Source: Phascolarctos cinereus (taxonomy: Eukaryota; Chordata; Mammalia; Diprotodontia; Phascolarctidae). Taken from it: 64,000 nt of DNA. Position 1 is the first letter of the stretch, and each line of letters opens with the position of its first letter. The stretch spans positions 7,091,001 through 7,155,000 of the forward strand of contig NW_018344037.1 of assembly GCF_002099425.1 (NCBI RefSeq), in the 5' to 3' direction. Shown in pieces: positions 22,330-34,719 of this stretch. The notes beneath the pieces are model-generated. The model saw only the letters and a program-made list of their open reading frames with translations, made no database searches and was not told the origin of the DNA. The position numbers and the translations under genes are program-made.

Positions 22330-23165
22330 TCTTCTTGATCTCTTTGACCAATTAATCAATCAGCAAACATTTACTAAGTGACTACTATTTTTCAGACACT
22401 GTGCATAATACTGGGGAAAAACAACAACAACAAAAGTGAAACAGCACCTGTCCAAAAGGAATTCATGTTCCACATGGATAGTAATATCCAAACACATAAG
22501 TATAAACAAAATAAGTTTATATAAAATAAAGTGTCATTTTGAGATACAGGCATTAGCAATTGGGAGATTAGGAAAACCTTCTAAAATAGGTGACATATAA
22601 ACTGAGCTTTGAAAAAAACTCAAGATTCCAACAGGTTTGGGTGAAGAGGGGGTACATTGTAGACATAGAAGACTACTTGTATAAGGACATGAAGAAGGAA
22701 AACAGAATGCCATATATGAATAACATGAAAATAAATAATATGGCTGGGCTTAACAGTCTATGAAGGCGAGCAATGTGAAACCAGTTTGGAAAGATAGGAA
22801 GGTGAAAGGTAGTGAATGACTTTAAAAGATAAATAGAAGATCTGACATTTGTTTCTACTGGTAATAAGGAATTGTTGGAGGAATTAAAGCAGGGAAATAA
22901 TATGGTTCCAACTATCCTTTGGGAATATTACTTTAGCAGCTATGTAGCAATTGGAGGGGGAATGATGCAGGGGAATTAATGAGAAAGTTACAATATTCCA
23001 AGAAAGAGGATATGAGGACTTAAACTCCAGTCACTAAATGAGTACAGAGAAGGGGACAGATTGAGAAATGCTGTGTATATAGTATGAACTAAAATTGAGA
23101 GTTAATTTCACAAGCAGAGTTACTAAGATTTGAGGATGACTTGAAATTTACTAATATCAACTGTG
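22330..23165 (-). mobile_element. L2, long 3' fragment
   Basis: On the minus strand this is about 830 bp of L2. On the plus strand the blocks run AACATTTACTAAGTGACTAC (3' terminus), CAGACACTGTGCATAATACTG, GGAATTCATGTTCCACATGG, AACCAGTTTGGAAAGATAGG, TGGTTCCAACTATCC and TTTAGCAGCTATGTAGC. It is the longest and most contiguous L2 in the window. It is non-coding through decay. Confidence 0.8.
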
Positions 23166-24010
23166 CAGATTACAATGCTATCTCATCTGTGTGACTTTCA
23201 TGGATATTTTCCTCTGCATACTCCACAGGGTTATAACTTAGCAGTGCAAAGACCTTTCCCTAGATCTTTTGACTAATACAGCTTGAGTGCTATCCATGTA
23301 GTATCTCTTGTTCTCATGAAAAACCCACTTCCTTTTCCATTGGTTCATTATATCCTTTTGTTTTTTGCTTTGTAAATCTGATTTTTAGTGATTATATACC
23401 AGAAAGCACAATGTATCTTAACATCCTATTAGTTACTCAATTGTACTTATTTACCCATAGTCATTTTTGATTCCTCTATGATGGTGATGTTCATGATTCA
23501 CAAAACTATAGGACCACTGGAAAAAATATTGATGTCATATTGATTATTTGTTTAGGGAGAAGCTTGAAATCATTGAAAATAGTAACCAATTTTCCAAATG
23601 CCAAATAGTAAGTTATCTTCAGTTTGTTGTTCAATGACAGTCAAAACCATATGTTCTGATGGGTCAACTCTATGGACTGTTCAATTAACTATGCATATCA
23701 TATTCTAGAGATATATTTTAAAAATTATTTTGGCTTATTCTGTGTGAATAGTTGAACCAAACAATTTTTAGTTAGCTTGGATCTCTTTTAGGAGATTGCA
23801 GTGTTCCAGAGCTTGACACTACCAGCAAAATTATGCAGAAATGTGAACTTCTAAAGGATCTTTAAATATGTGTGGATATTCCTTGTATTTCTACTTTAAA
23901 CTTTACAACCCACATGATAGTATCAATTAACTTTAGTCATTTTTTCATCTCTGTCTCTTTTTATTCTTTTATATTGATGATAAAAATGTCATTTAAGTTC
24001 TCTATGAGGT
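23166..24010. other. Possible degraded LINE, family unresolved
   Basis: The style of the stretch (GGGTCAACTCTATGGACTG, AGTATCTCTTGTTCTC and similar) suggests a decayed LINE ORF on the minus strand, perhaps RTE-like. No domain can be translated with confidence. Confidence 0.25.
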
Positions 24011-24014
24011 CCTA

Positions 24015-24290
24015 TGATGGGGGAAAGGAAGAAAAAGAAATAAGCATTTATGTAGCTCCTACTATGTGTCTGGCACTGTGCTAAGTGCTTTACAAATATT
24101 ATCTCATTTGAACTCCATTTGGTAGGCGCTCTCATTATCCCCATTTTAGAGTTAAGGAAACTTAGGCAAACACATTTAGTGACTTGCCCAAGGTCACACA
24201 GATAGTAAATCTGAAGTCAAATCTGAACTTATGTCTCCTTTACTCAAGGCTCAGCACTCTATCTGCTATACTGCATTTAGTGCCAGTGGT
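24015..24290 (-). mobile_element. MIR, nearly full length
   Basis: Reversed MIR in full order: AGCTCCTACTATGTGTCTGG, GCACTGTGCTAAGTGC, TTATCCCCATTTTAGAG, GACTTGCCCAAGGTCACAC and CAGCACTCTATCTGCTATAC. It is among the best preserved MIRs in the window. Confidence 0.88.
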
Positions 24291-26039
24291 TCCTTTTATT
24301 CAATCAATCCTCAGGTAGTTTCTTAGCAATTGTAAGGTTAGAGTCCAAATGCTTTCATTCAAATGTATTGATGGAGAAAATAATTTCTTATAGAAATAGA
24401 AATTTTTAGGGGGCATTATCCAATTTTCTTCTATTTCTTTTACTTCTAATTTCATCCTTAGATTATCTTTGGATTATATGCTTTCAACTCAAGATTTCTA
24501 TAAATTTGTTTTACCTCTACCGCTTCTCAATGCTTTATGAGTTGATCATGATTACAATCTCCCATCATCCATCCTTGTAAGAATTTATAATTCTAAGCTT
24601 ATGTTGCTTTTGGCTATCTTACTTCCTCACTTGGCAAGGAGATCAAGAATTTTGTGATCAATGATGATGATTTAGCATAAAAGAATTAAAATTTGCTTCT
24701 CTGCCTATATGCCACATCTACAGAATTAATAAGTAGTCAATAAATTGTTGTATGCATGAATGTCACATAAGTTTTTGTATGCTCAATAACTGTGAATTAT
24801 GTAATTGCAAAGATGCTGTGAATTTATATATTGAAACATTTTTTTTCCTCAAAATAGTTAGAAGTTTTTTTCAGAAAGAGAAAAATAACCAGACTTTCAA
24901 ACTTCTGATTAAAGGAAGACTTCTTAGCTGGAGAAGATCATTGTTATGTTAGACATCTCAACAGTTCTAATGATTAAATCAATAATGAAAATTTAGAGAG
25001 TTAATAGAACTGATAATGAACATGTCTCATATATTAAAAAGCATCTTCAAATATCCTTAGCATTTCACACCAATTCAAAAGTTTTTATTAGTATGCTTTT
25101 AACTTTGTATTAATATACTCAATGGAATGGAATAAGAGTCAGCTGTAGTGAATAGTATACTATCAAAGCTAATCAGATTGTATTAAGTGTGGTGTATTAT
25201 ATAACATTAGGACCTAAAACTAGCCTCTGAAGATTGAATTAGTTGTGTAACTGGAAGGATAAGGTGGCTCACAAATTAAATGTTAATGTTACATCTTATT
25301 CTTCACAACCAATGTTCTTAAGAACTTTAGGGGCTATACTTAAAATTTTTGTTCTATATGATTTACCCAACCTACTTAATTTTAGTAGATTCCATATATC
25401 TAATGTAGGTATTATAATATGCTTCATCTATGATAGGTTATTCAAAATATTACAGAAAATGTAATAAAGGCAGTAGATAGACAAAAATAATAACCAAGGT
25501 CTTCTTTTTTTCCAAAGGAATGAGAACAATGAAAAGAGGATATTGTCTAAGTAGTGTCAAACTTATGAGTCAATGAAAATATAAGACTATACACACACAC
25601 ACACACATAGATCAAATAATTGTGAAGTAATAATTAGCATGAAAAATGAGAATGTCATTTCTGTGAGTCAATGAACTTGGCTTTTAACTTAGGTAAATGA
25701 ATCTCATTTCATATGTGCAAATGCACATTTATATATATGCAAATATATGTATAAATATGTACGTATTTGAGTTGAGTTGCAATTTCTATGATAAGAAAAC
25801 TGAGTTGATTGAGGTGACTATTAGAATGAGTAGAACTTTTTAAAAAATATAGCAAATGTTTTAACAACTAATTTTTACAATATGAGAGTCATCATTGAGT
25901 AATGATGGCATTAATTGAAATTCTTTCTCTTTAAGCTTCTGGTTACTATGCATATGTATATTCACTTTCAATACAGGTTTACATCTTAAGTAAAAGTGAA
26001 ATTAACTTCTAACAATTTTGCTCAAATAAAAAAATATAT
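24291..26039. other. Unassigned stretch with a short (CA)n
   Basis: A (CA)n run lies at 25591-25607 and a TA/TG-rich segment at 25700-25765. No gene or named transposon is seen. Confidence 0.35.
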
Positions 26040-26165
26040 AAATTGACTGTGTCAGGTACTATGCTATGGACTGGGGATAAAAAAATAAACAACAGAAACA
26101 AACCATTACCTGCTCTCAAAGAGATTGCATTTTATTCTAGAGGGATGACAACAGGTAAGTATGAT
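26040..26165 (-). mobile_element. L2 left part, interrupted by a SINE
   Basis: GTCAGGTACTATGCTATGGAC, ACCTGCTCTCAAAGAGATTG and ATTCTAGAGGGATGAC are reversed L2 3' blocks. The L2 resumes after 26440. Confidence 0.75.
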
Positions 26166-26174
26166 CAGATAGGT

Positions 26175-26430
26175 GGATGTTTTTGTCATTCAGTCATTTT
26201 CAGTCATGTCTAACTTATCATGACCCCATGTGGGGTTTTATTTGTAGTGATACAGAAATACTTTGTCATTTTCTTCTCCTGGTAATTTTACAGAGGAGGA
26301 AACTGAGGCAAACATGATTAAGTGACTTGCCCAGGGTCACAGAGGAAGTAAGTGTCTGAGGCCAGATTAAAACTCAGGTATTCCTGAATCCAAGCCTAGC
26401 ACTTTAATCACTTAGATACCTCATTGCCCC
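26175..26430 (-). mobile_element. Composite SINE with BovB/RTE-like segment
   Basis: Read on plus, the insert opens with a segment like that of BovB/RTE-linked SINEs (AGTCATGTCTAACTTATC, then CATGACCCCATGTGGGG). It continues with a tRNA-SINE body in reverse (GTGACTTGCCCAGGGTCAC, AACTCAGGTATTCC, CAAGCCTAGCAC). It is flanked by a perfect 9-bp duplication CAGATAGGT at 26166-26174 and 26431-26439 and splits the L2 cleanly. Confidence 0.8.
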
Positions 26431-26439
26431 CAGATAGGT

Positions 26440-27110
26440 AAATTTAATCTTATATTACATATATACAATAACTATCAAGCAGTTTCATGAATAGTAGACA
26501 CCAGTACTTGTGTTGATCAAAATAGAGCTCGTGTAGAATGAAATAATTCTTAGACTGAGGTTAAAGCAACTTAGAAATTCTATGAGCCAAAGTTGAGGAG
26601 GGATAGGGTTCCAGGCTATGAGTACAGAATTTACAAAGCCTCAGATGGAGTGGAAAGAATTCTAAGTATAGGGAGACACAAGTAGGAAAGCTTGATTAGA
26701 AAATGAGTTCAAGAAGGAGTGTACTATGAAATCAGTCTGGAAAGGAAAATTTGAATAATATTGTAAAAGACACTGAATGCCAATTAGAAAATGTATTTTT
26801 TCTTACTGGGAGTCACTACAGTTTATGAAATAGAGGAGTGGCTGAATCAGATCTGAACATTAGGAACATCAACTTTGACCACTGTGTTAGTGGATAATTT
26901 GGAGAGAGTGGAGATTGCAAGCATGAATACTGATTTATAGGCCATTTAGATGGTTCACCTGATGAGACTCTGAGCTAGAGTATTGGCCATGTGAAGGGAG
27001 ACAAGAAAATGTAGTCAAGATTGTGAAGATGGAATTGTACAATACCTGACAACTGATTGGATAAAGAAATAGAGGTAGAATGAAGTGTTGAGAATGACTC
27101 TAAAGTTGAG
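26440..27110 (-). mobile_element. L2 right part
   Basis: This continues the L2 of 26040. Blocks include GTTCCAGGCTATGAGTAC, AAATCAGTCTGGAAAGG, TGAATGCCAATTAG, GGAGTGGCTGAATCAGATC and GAGAATGACTCTAAAGTTGAG, in the same order as the copy at 22330. Confidence 0.78.
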
Positions 27111-27129
27111 AACTTAGGTAAATGGAGGA

Positions 27130-27370
27130 ACAAAAGTGGTAGATAGGTCACTGGGCCTAGAGTCAGAGAGACTTAAGTTCAAATTGAACTTCACACATTT
27201 AATACCTGTGTAACTATGGGCTGGTCCCTTAACCTCTGTTTGCCTCCATTTCTTCAATTGTAAAATAATAGCACCTACCTTTCATGATTGTTGTGAGGAT
27301 CAAATGAGATAATATTTACAAAATAACATTTTTATCCTCAATACTAGCCATATAGAAGGTGCTCTAAAAA
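27130..27370 (+). mobile_element. MIR, nearly full length
   Basis: Forward MIR order is complete: GGTCACTGGGCCTAGAGTCAG, ACTTAAGTTCAAATTG, CCCTTAACCTCTGTTTGCC, TTGTAAAATAATAGCACCTACC and TTGTTGTGAGGATCAAATG. Confidence 0.85.
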
Positions 27371-27789
27371 AGCTCATTCCTTTGTTTCCTCTCCCATTGG
27401 TGCTCACAACAGTAATAGGAAAGTTGGAAAGATAGGTAGATAATTGGAGATACTTATGAAATGTCCAGACGGAGTTGTTCAGCATACATCTGGTAAAGCA
27501 TGCCTGGATTTCAAGAAAAATCTAGTTTCCTGAGTTATGGTTCAAGTCTATAGATGTCAGGAATACAGAGGCCACTTCTTTCTTTTCTCTGATATTCTCT
27601 TGAGGAAATATATTACTGCCATGCTGAAGACCTTTATCATCAATGTTGATATATACAAGACTGTATAGTCCAGATCTTCATGACTTTTTATTGGCTATAG
27701 TACAAATTATTTCCAAATTCAAAATGAACTTGATAAAGGAAAGGATATTTAACCTTAAGCAAAGCAGAATAATGGGGAATGAAGAACAT
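27371..27789. other. Unassigned stretch
   Basis: No gene or named repeat is recognised. Confidence 0.35.
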
Positions 27790-27910
27790 AATGCTAGGAA
27801 CTGGAAGCCTGAGTCATGCTTTTGTTACTAACTCAATGACTTGGAATAAATAATTCAACATGTTGAACCTCAGTTTTCCCATTAGTAAAAACAATACTAT
27901 TGAAACAGAT
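27790..27910 (+). mobile_element. MIR fragment
   Basis: CTGGAAGCCTGAGTCATG, ACTCAATGACTTGG and GAACCTCAGTTTTCCC give a forward MIR core. Confidence 0.6.
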
Positions 27911-28264
27911 AACCTTTAACAACTTTTGAAACACTGAGCATTTATTACATTTACACTAACACTTTTTTTTCAACTAAGCCATGTCATGTAATACATATAA
28001 ACTAAGAAATTTCAAAGAAAAAAGTTGCAGTCAGTATATCATCCTCTAAAATTTTTGGATAAAATTCTATTTCTTGAAATGTAGGCAACATTAAATAGGT
28101 ATAGGAGTTTTCTATTATACTATAAAATTTGGCTGCAATAGAGGCTGAATAGTGTTTTACTTCATAAAAAATTTACTCAGACTTTAAGTACACTAAGCAC
28201 CAAAGTAATGAAGACCACAGAAATATTTTCATGCCCATAATTATCTCTTATCCATTACTGTGAT
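27911..28264. other. Unassigned stretch
   Basis: AT-rich. Nothing recognised. Confidence 0.35.
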
Positions 28265-28385
28265 ATTTATGTGACCTAGAATATCATTAAACCTTTCTGG
28301 GTCTCATTTTCTTCATCTGTAAATTGATGAGGTAGGAGTATAGCACTCCAAAGGAACCTGCTAGCTTTAAATCCCATAACATGGT
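28265..28385 (+). mobile_element. MIR 3' fragment
   Basis: TTTCTGGGTCTCATTTTCTTC, then CATCTGTAAATTGATGAGG and CTAGCTTTAAATCCCATAAC, is the 3' half of a MIR-type SINE. Confidence 0.65.
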
Positions 28386-29114
28386 TTCTGAATTGTAATT
28401 GTTAAAGAAAAGCTGAGATTTTCATGTATTTCATGTTCATCATTCCAAATCTATAGGCTTCTATGTGAAGGGAGAAGGATTTTCTCTAGAAAAGAAATAG
28501 TTCATATGATTAAAAAATTCAAGACAGGGGGATGATGGGATCAGCTTGTGATACCATTTACCCAGAGATGGAAGGTACACAATTTGTAAGAATCCACTGA
28601 ACAATTTCACTCTCCACGCCCCTGCCACTGGTTGTTGTCCTATTAAGAATATTTTAAAATAAGCTACAAATTATAATGACAGTTAAGTAATAACAAGTCA
28701 AATAATCAATGTAACATCACTATAGAGTGGGCATGGAATCCTTTTCGGTGCTTTAAACATTAAAAACTATGGTTGAACTGGCTAAGAGTAGGACTTGGTG
28801 AGAATCTTAATGAATGGTAAACAACTCCCTAACAGGGAGTTTAAAAACATAGCTATCTTCAAATTTTTATAGGTTATTCAAGTGCTAAGTGGATTGATTT
28901 TTTTGGCTAGGCAACAGAGGAAAGAACTAAGATCACTGTGTATAATCTGTAAAGGAAGAGATTTCCATTGGTTTTAAGGAAAATATTTCTATCAATTCAG
29001 GATATTACCAAACAAAATGTTGCTACCTCAGGAGAAATTAAATTTCCCCTCTCTCAAATCTTGGAGCACAATCTGAATAGCAACCTTTCTCTAATGGTAT
29101 ATATGGGAGTTCTT
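28386..29114. other. Unassigned stretch
   Basis: No gene or named repeat is recognised. Confidence 0.35.
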
Positions 29115-29205
29115 GACTGGATATAATTTGAACTAGATGGCTACTTTGGTCATTTCCAGCTCTATAGTTTTGAAATTTTAAAGTCTTAGAATTATTTGGC
29201 ATAAG
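29115..29205 (+). mobile_element. MIR-type SINE 3' tail
   Basis: GAACTAGATGGCTACTTTGG, TCATTTCCAGCTCTATAG and TTTTGAAATTTTAAAG form the common closing segment of marsupial MIR-type SINEs. Confidence 0.5.
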
Positions 29206-29620
29206 CTCAAATGAACAAAGTTCCACTGCCAGGAAAAAAAAGTAAAAGGAATAGATGACATATCTGCTGTCTACAAATTAAAGAATCATGAGGGTTTTTT
29301 TTCCTAGTGAAAGACTATTAAAATATTGCTTAATTATTTCTTAAGTTGTGCTATTATATTGTGTATATGGAACAAAATTGCCCTTCAAAGAATGTGACCA
29401 GGGAGACATGAAGTGCAGCTTAGGTTTCATCAATATGCATGCTGCTGTTTTTTCCAATGAGATTTTAAATCATCCACATGTTTATATTTCCCTTAGTGAC
29501 ACTAATGTGGTTTTCAAGCCATTCTTGTTTAACTTTTGTTTTACTATGCAAAATTGCATTGTCCTCTTTAACAGAAATCTCATTTAAACAATTTAATTAG
29601 AATTTGAGGATCCAAGTAAT
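29206..29620. other. Unassigned stretch
   Basis: A 79-codon frame at 29348-29587 has no recognisable domain and is probably fortuitous. Confidence 0.35.
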
Positions 29621-29628
29621 GGTGTGTG

Positions 29629-29673
<45 letters not shown>
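29621..29673. repeat. (GT)n microsatellite, 53 bp
   Basis: GT repeat with two GA interruptions at its left end. Confidence 0.95.
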
Positions 29674-29676
<3 letters not shown>

Positions 29677-30009
29677 CTACTTATATCATGACAATGATGG
29701 AAGAAGTTTATGAAAGCCTTTCTTAGTGTACAATAAAGCTTTTATACTGATACCCATTGCCTTCACCAGCACAGCAAATTGAGGATACAACAGCAACACA
29801 AAGAAAAATGTTCAGAATTGCAAATATTACACTATGTTACAGTTCTCAAAGTGGAACTATCTTTGATTCACGCTTTACTCTGAGCTAGAGTGGTATACAG
29901 CAGATATGGCTTAAAGAGTTCTAGGGATCATTGATCCATTGACAAGAATTTTTCTTCGAGACCAATTTTTCACAAACATCAACATGAGGGGTTTTCAAGG
30001 AAAAAAATT
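29674..30009. other. Unassigned stretch
   Basis: Nothing recognised. Confidence 0.35.
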
Positions 30010-30129
30010 ATATGTGTATATATATATATATATATAAATAAATATAATATTTGTATATATGTATATGTACATATATGTGTGTGTGTATATATATGTATAC
30101 ACACATATGTACATATACATATATACAAA

Positions 30130-30205
<76 letters not shown>

Positions 30206-30220
30206 TGTATGTATATATAA
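30010..30220. repeat. Complex (TA)n/(TG)n/(CA)n alternating tract
   Basis: About 210 bp of almost perfectly alternating purine-pyrimidine sequence. It includes a central TG run (30130-30154) and a TA run (30155-30185). Frames rich in Y, I, H and T across it are artefacts. Such tracts can adopt Z-DNA or cruciform structure and are often variable in length. Confidence 0.95.
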
Positions 30221-30414
30221 GTCCTTGAGAAACTGAATTAGGCCTTGAAAGAAAGTCAAATTGTCCAAATTTAGATTATATAAAGGTTTGAGGGAGAGAG
30301 AGGAAAGAAAAGTATATTTAAGATAAGAAAAGCAAAAGTGGGAAATTGTGATCTCCCTGTTATTGTTAACTAAATTGAAAAGTAATTAAGATGGACTGAA
30401 AAACTGAATGCATG

Positions 30415-30545
30415 AGTGGGAATAATGTGAGATGTGGTTGGATATGTAGGTTGCAGCAAAACTTTAGAAGGCCTTTAATGCTCATATAAATAGTGTATAA
30501 GTTTTTTGAAAAGGTAATGGGGGACTACTAAGAGCTTTTGAGCAG
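30415..30545 (-). mobile_element. L2 fragment
   Basis: AACTTTAGAAGGCCTTTAATG, GGACTACTAAGAGCTTTTGAG and CAGAGGAATAACTAC match the L2 block seen at 13590 and 22870. Confidence 0.65.
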
Positions 30546-30549
30546 AGGA

Positions 30550-30745
30550 ATAACTACAGGCACCGTACAGTAGTGGAAGGTACACTAGGTTTTGAGTCAT
30601 GGCTACTAAATTTTAATTCTATGTTGCATAATTACTATATATATCCTTCAACAAGTCATATATACAGTTTGACTATTATTTTCTTCATTTTTAAAGGAGA
30701 GGAGTAGAGTATATCTAATCTAAGATCCCATACAGTTTTAAATTT
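30550..30745 (+). mobile_element. MIR-type SINE, diverged
   Basis: CAGTAGTGGAAGGTACAC, TCAACAAGTCATATATAC and TAATCTAAGATCCCATAC keep MIR spacing on the plus strand. Confidence 0.5.
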
Positions 30746-32054
30746 CATTTTTTTTCAGGAAAAAATGTTTGGAAAAGTGTAGAGAATAACAAACTAAATG
30801 TGTTGATTTTTATATGTGTTATTTACAACAAAGAAACTATACCAGCATTTGTCTCAGTAAGGCACAATCCATACTTCAGGGTTTTTCTTCAACAAAGTAT
30901 TGTCTATGAGTATGTCCAATTGTTCACTTAGGTGTTTACTGTCAGGGGTCAGAGGTTCACATAATTCTTACCCTTCTCTTCTCTGTTTAAGAGTGACAGA
31001 AATATTAGTGAAGTGGATGAATGACATGGAGGGCATGTGAGTAAATACAATAAATAAGTTGTGGGGACTCTGTTACAGAGTCATTATTGGAACCTATCAA
31101 AATTGTCAGCTTTTATCTATACCCATGCAATTTGCACAGCTGAAGAGAATAATTGGAATCAGATCACTGAAAGTCTAATGGAAAGTGCCATCTGCACAGA
31201 CATGGGTTTTCACTTTGCAGGAGACCACAAAGATGATAAGCATCAAAGGTGTTTTTACTTGCACTGAGAATTATCACAGACATGTTCATACTCCGGAATA
31301 TAGAATAATCTATTCATTTTTATACATAACAGTTCAAATCCTGTGCCTCATAGTTAGTTCTCATTTTAAAAGGTACTAAAAATGAATCATGTGTTGCTTG
31401 AAAGGAAAAGTATGTTTTATATATAGGGTTCCATGAAATGTTAAGAAAAAGAGGCTATTAACTAAATAGAACTGGAAGAGGAAAAAAAAGGAAAAGATAA
31501 ACAATAAACTAGAGATCAAATCACCAAACTAAATTATAGCAGCTACATAAGTAGAGGCCTGATGTGCTAGTAAATGTCTCTGAATATTTTGTGAAATGAT
31601 GTCCTATAATAACTATTAAAGGAGTTATGTGAAGAGTTTCTCTTTTTGTCACTGTAGTTAATGAGATTTCATTGTTTAATACATTTCCAGTGGCTGAGCA
31701 AAGGAAGGTGAAAATGTAAGTTATGGTTCCTCTGGCATCTTTTTGTGTGTATAGTCTTATCACTTAATTCAAAGAGCACTGAATCACAAGAGATATTTGG
31801 AAAGAAATAATATTTGAGAAGAATCTTAGAAGGACCATTAAAGAGTCCTTGTAAAATAAATAATAAGTTAAAATCTGAAAATTTCCTGAATATTATCCAT
31901 TGATTATCCATTGAATACTCTAGATTCTACTTCAGATAGTCAGTGGGTATGATCTGGGAATAAAATTAAGTAATTCCATTTTCTTATTGCAGAATAAAAA
32001 TAAAATTTTAGAATTAGGAGATTTGAAATGATAGAAAATAGAATGTTAAATGTA
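30746..32054. other. Unassigned stretch
   Basis: No gene or named repeat is recognised. 31050-31300 is relatively GC-rich for the area and looks single-copy. Confidence 0.35.
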
Positions 32055-32080
32055 TTATGCATATATATATATATATGTTA
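32055..32080. repeat. (TA)n tract
   Basis: Short TA run followed by an AAT triplet tract to 32094. Confidence 0.85.
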
Positions 32081-32259
32081 TAATAATAATAATACATTCC
32101 TTAATCCACATAAATTCTCCCAATTACTATGAGTAATCAAAAAGTTCTCAAGGAGTTTTTTAAACTGGGCAATGTAAAATATAATTACTTAGGCTTTACT
32201 TACTATAGAAGAAAAGCTGCAAAGATGGAAACAAAAAAAAGAAAATAAACCAAACATTA

Positions 32260-33470
32260 CAACTAAGTTTTTGATCATTGACTCCACTATATGTTATCCA
32301 ACAGTGGATCCATATTTTCATTGGTGAAGGTTACTTCCTCCAACATTCTAGACTAAAGGCCTTCTACATGTTCTTATTGAGTGTGATTCCATTCTTTCCT
32401 TCCCTTAAGTTCTACTCAAAATGATATCTTATATGCTCCTAGAGACTTCTTTTAGGTCTTTTAATGTTATGTGATATCACTACAACATGTGGTCTATTTA
32501 TCAGCCATTTTCTTTCCTAACCATTCATTGCCTGAATAATATATTTGTTTCCTTTTGTGTTAGATATCATTCATGACCATAATACATTTCAGAAAAAAAA
32601 ACCACCTAGATGGTGTGCCCACACACTACCATTGACATTGTTCTTCTCAATTTTGTAAGGTATGACATATACTTTTAAGAATTCTTATAATTGCACCATT
32701 TCACCATAAAACCTAGTGTTGCTGTGACAAAATTAATAATAGATGATTTTTTTTTCTCCAAGGCACAGCTTGGACTGGCTAAACATGCTAGACAATTTCC
32801 CAAATGCAGTCTACCCTGAACTCCTTCCATTCATTTCTATGACCAACTCATTTATATACTGATGAACTGTACATCCAAATGCATTTAATAATGTATACAG
32901 GAAGGATTCTTCACTCACTTGACTGTTCCTGTTTGTATTGTTGGGTCAATCTCCAACGAAGTATTTTAGATCTCATTAAAGCCCATCTCCCAGGTTCTGC
33001 ATTTTACTAGAGTGATTAGTTTTACTATGATCTTCAAAGAGGAACATTTTTAATCATCTGTAGAGAATCACTCATTTATTTGAACTCTGAATCAGATATC
33101 CTCCAAGACAATGGCAAGCACTTTTGAAAACCTTTATATGTATTGCTTTTTTATAGTTTACTTGAATGGAAATATAATCAGAGAAGTATTGAGCAAATCT
33201 GCATCTATTATTGAATCTATCAAGGTACATTATATGATTTTATCATGTGCATAGAAGATTCATTTTTGAGGATCCTTTAAAGATGTCCTTTGTTCTATTC
33301 TAATAACTCAAGGGCTTTTTCATTTTAGAAAATGGCCTGCATTTCCTCCACCTTTAAATAAGTTGCAAAAGACCTGATCTCCTAGAGAAAATTAAGAAAA
33401 GCATCTATTCTTGTTGAATATATTCATGAAAGGCATGTAAATTTCATTCACTCTAATAAAGATTTCTTAA
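32260..33470. other. Possible degraded LINE (RTE- or CR1-like)
   Basis: Over 1.2 kb the composition and word usage (AGGAAGGATTCTTCAC, GTTGGGTCAATCTCCAAC, TCTGCATCTATTATTGAATC) look like an antisense, stop-ridden LINE ORF. No catalytic motif survives in any frame that I can read. The family assignment is a guess. Confidence 0.3.
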
Positions 33471-33719
33471 AGAAATGATAAAAACATTAAAAACTAGTTA
33501 GTTAAAAGAACTGAAAAAAAAACATGACACGTTTGAGTTGCCCTTATCTAAAAAGAGAAGAAACAAATGGTCACTTAAAAATAGGAAAAAAGTTTAAAGA
33601 ATTATTGAAAGATTACATAGAAAATTATATTCAGTCAGCATCAACAAATTTAAGGAAATGGCTTACTACCTACAACAATATAAAACAAATCAAATATTCA
33701 GATTAATAGACTGTGAAAT

Positions 33720-34470
33720 AGATATCTTGAATAATCTAATCCAATTTCAAAAATGAACTTCATATCTTTCTATCAAAACCTCTTTCCTGTTCCTGCCCAT
33801 GACACCAATATCTTCTCAGGCATTATTCAATACAGTGCCTGGCAAAACAGTTGGGGCCATTCTATTTATTTAATCTTGGCATTATCCTCAACTCTTCACT
33901 CTCCCTCAACTCTCAAAACCAATCAGTGTTCCAGTTCTGTCCTTATTACCCCCACATTTCTATTGTCTATCACTTGTCTCCATTTGTTCTCAGTACTCTA
34001 TTTCTTACCCTTATCACTTCTCGTTTAGACTATTTCAGTAGTCCCATTGATACTCCTAATAGATAATCCTGTGGTCTCCCTAAATCCGCCTTCTCTTTAG
34101 TCCATCTTGAAAACAGCTGTCAACTTGATATTGCTAAAACACAGATCTAACCATATCTCTTTCTTGGTCAAGAAAATTCAGTTGATCTTTGTTGCCTCTT
34201 TTATAAAAGACAAATGCCTGTTGGATATTTAATAAATTTGAAAGTCTGACTGATACCATCCTTTCTCTCACACACTATATTCTAGTCTAACTCTTTTACT
34301 TGTAATTCACTATATGCCATATTCCATCTCCTTCCCCTATTTATTGCACGTCTGCCAGAACTGAAATATTCTCCTATTTCACCTCCCTCATTTGATATTC
34401 CAAACATCTTTCAAGATTGATCAAAAGTGTAGCAACTTATACTTGGATTTTAATGATATGACAGTTGTTA
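33720..34470 (+). mobile_element. L2, long ORF2 3' fragment
   Basis: Forward L2 order: CTTATCACTTCTCGTTTAGAC, CCTGTGGTCTCCC, AACACAGATCTAACCATATC and CAAATGCCTGTTGG. This is the complement of blocks in the minus-strand L2 copies (for example 22900). It continues after a short MIR-like insertion to 34850. Confidence 0.75.
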
Positions 34471-34514
34471 ATGTTTTCCTTGGTAAGAATCATTTTGAAT
34501 TTTATTTGCATATA

Positions 34515-34665
34515 TGTATTCATTTAGGGTCATATCATCTGAGATAGAGGTGGAAAGACTCCTTTCATATACTTATGAGTAAACTGAACCTTAGAGAGGT
34601 TAAAAGATTAACCCAGTGACATTCAACTAATAATTACACCAAAAAGGATTCAAATTATAGTTGTA
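34515..34665 (-). mobile_element. MIR-like fragment within L2
   Basis: TATGAGTAAACTGAACCTTAG, AGAGGTTAAAAGATTAACCC and AGGATTCAAATTATAG are reversed MIR blocks. They lie between two parts of an L2 on the other strand. Confidence 0.5.
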
Positions 34666-34719
34666 ATGAATGCATATACAACACTCTTTTTTACTACAAG
34701 TAATCTGTGTATGTTCTGT

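Noticed and set aside
30008-30268. Tyr/Ile/His-rich ORFs on both strands
   Set aside because: Translation of an alternating TA/TG tract.
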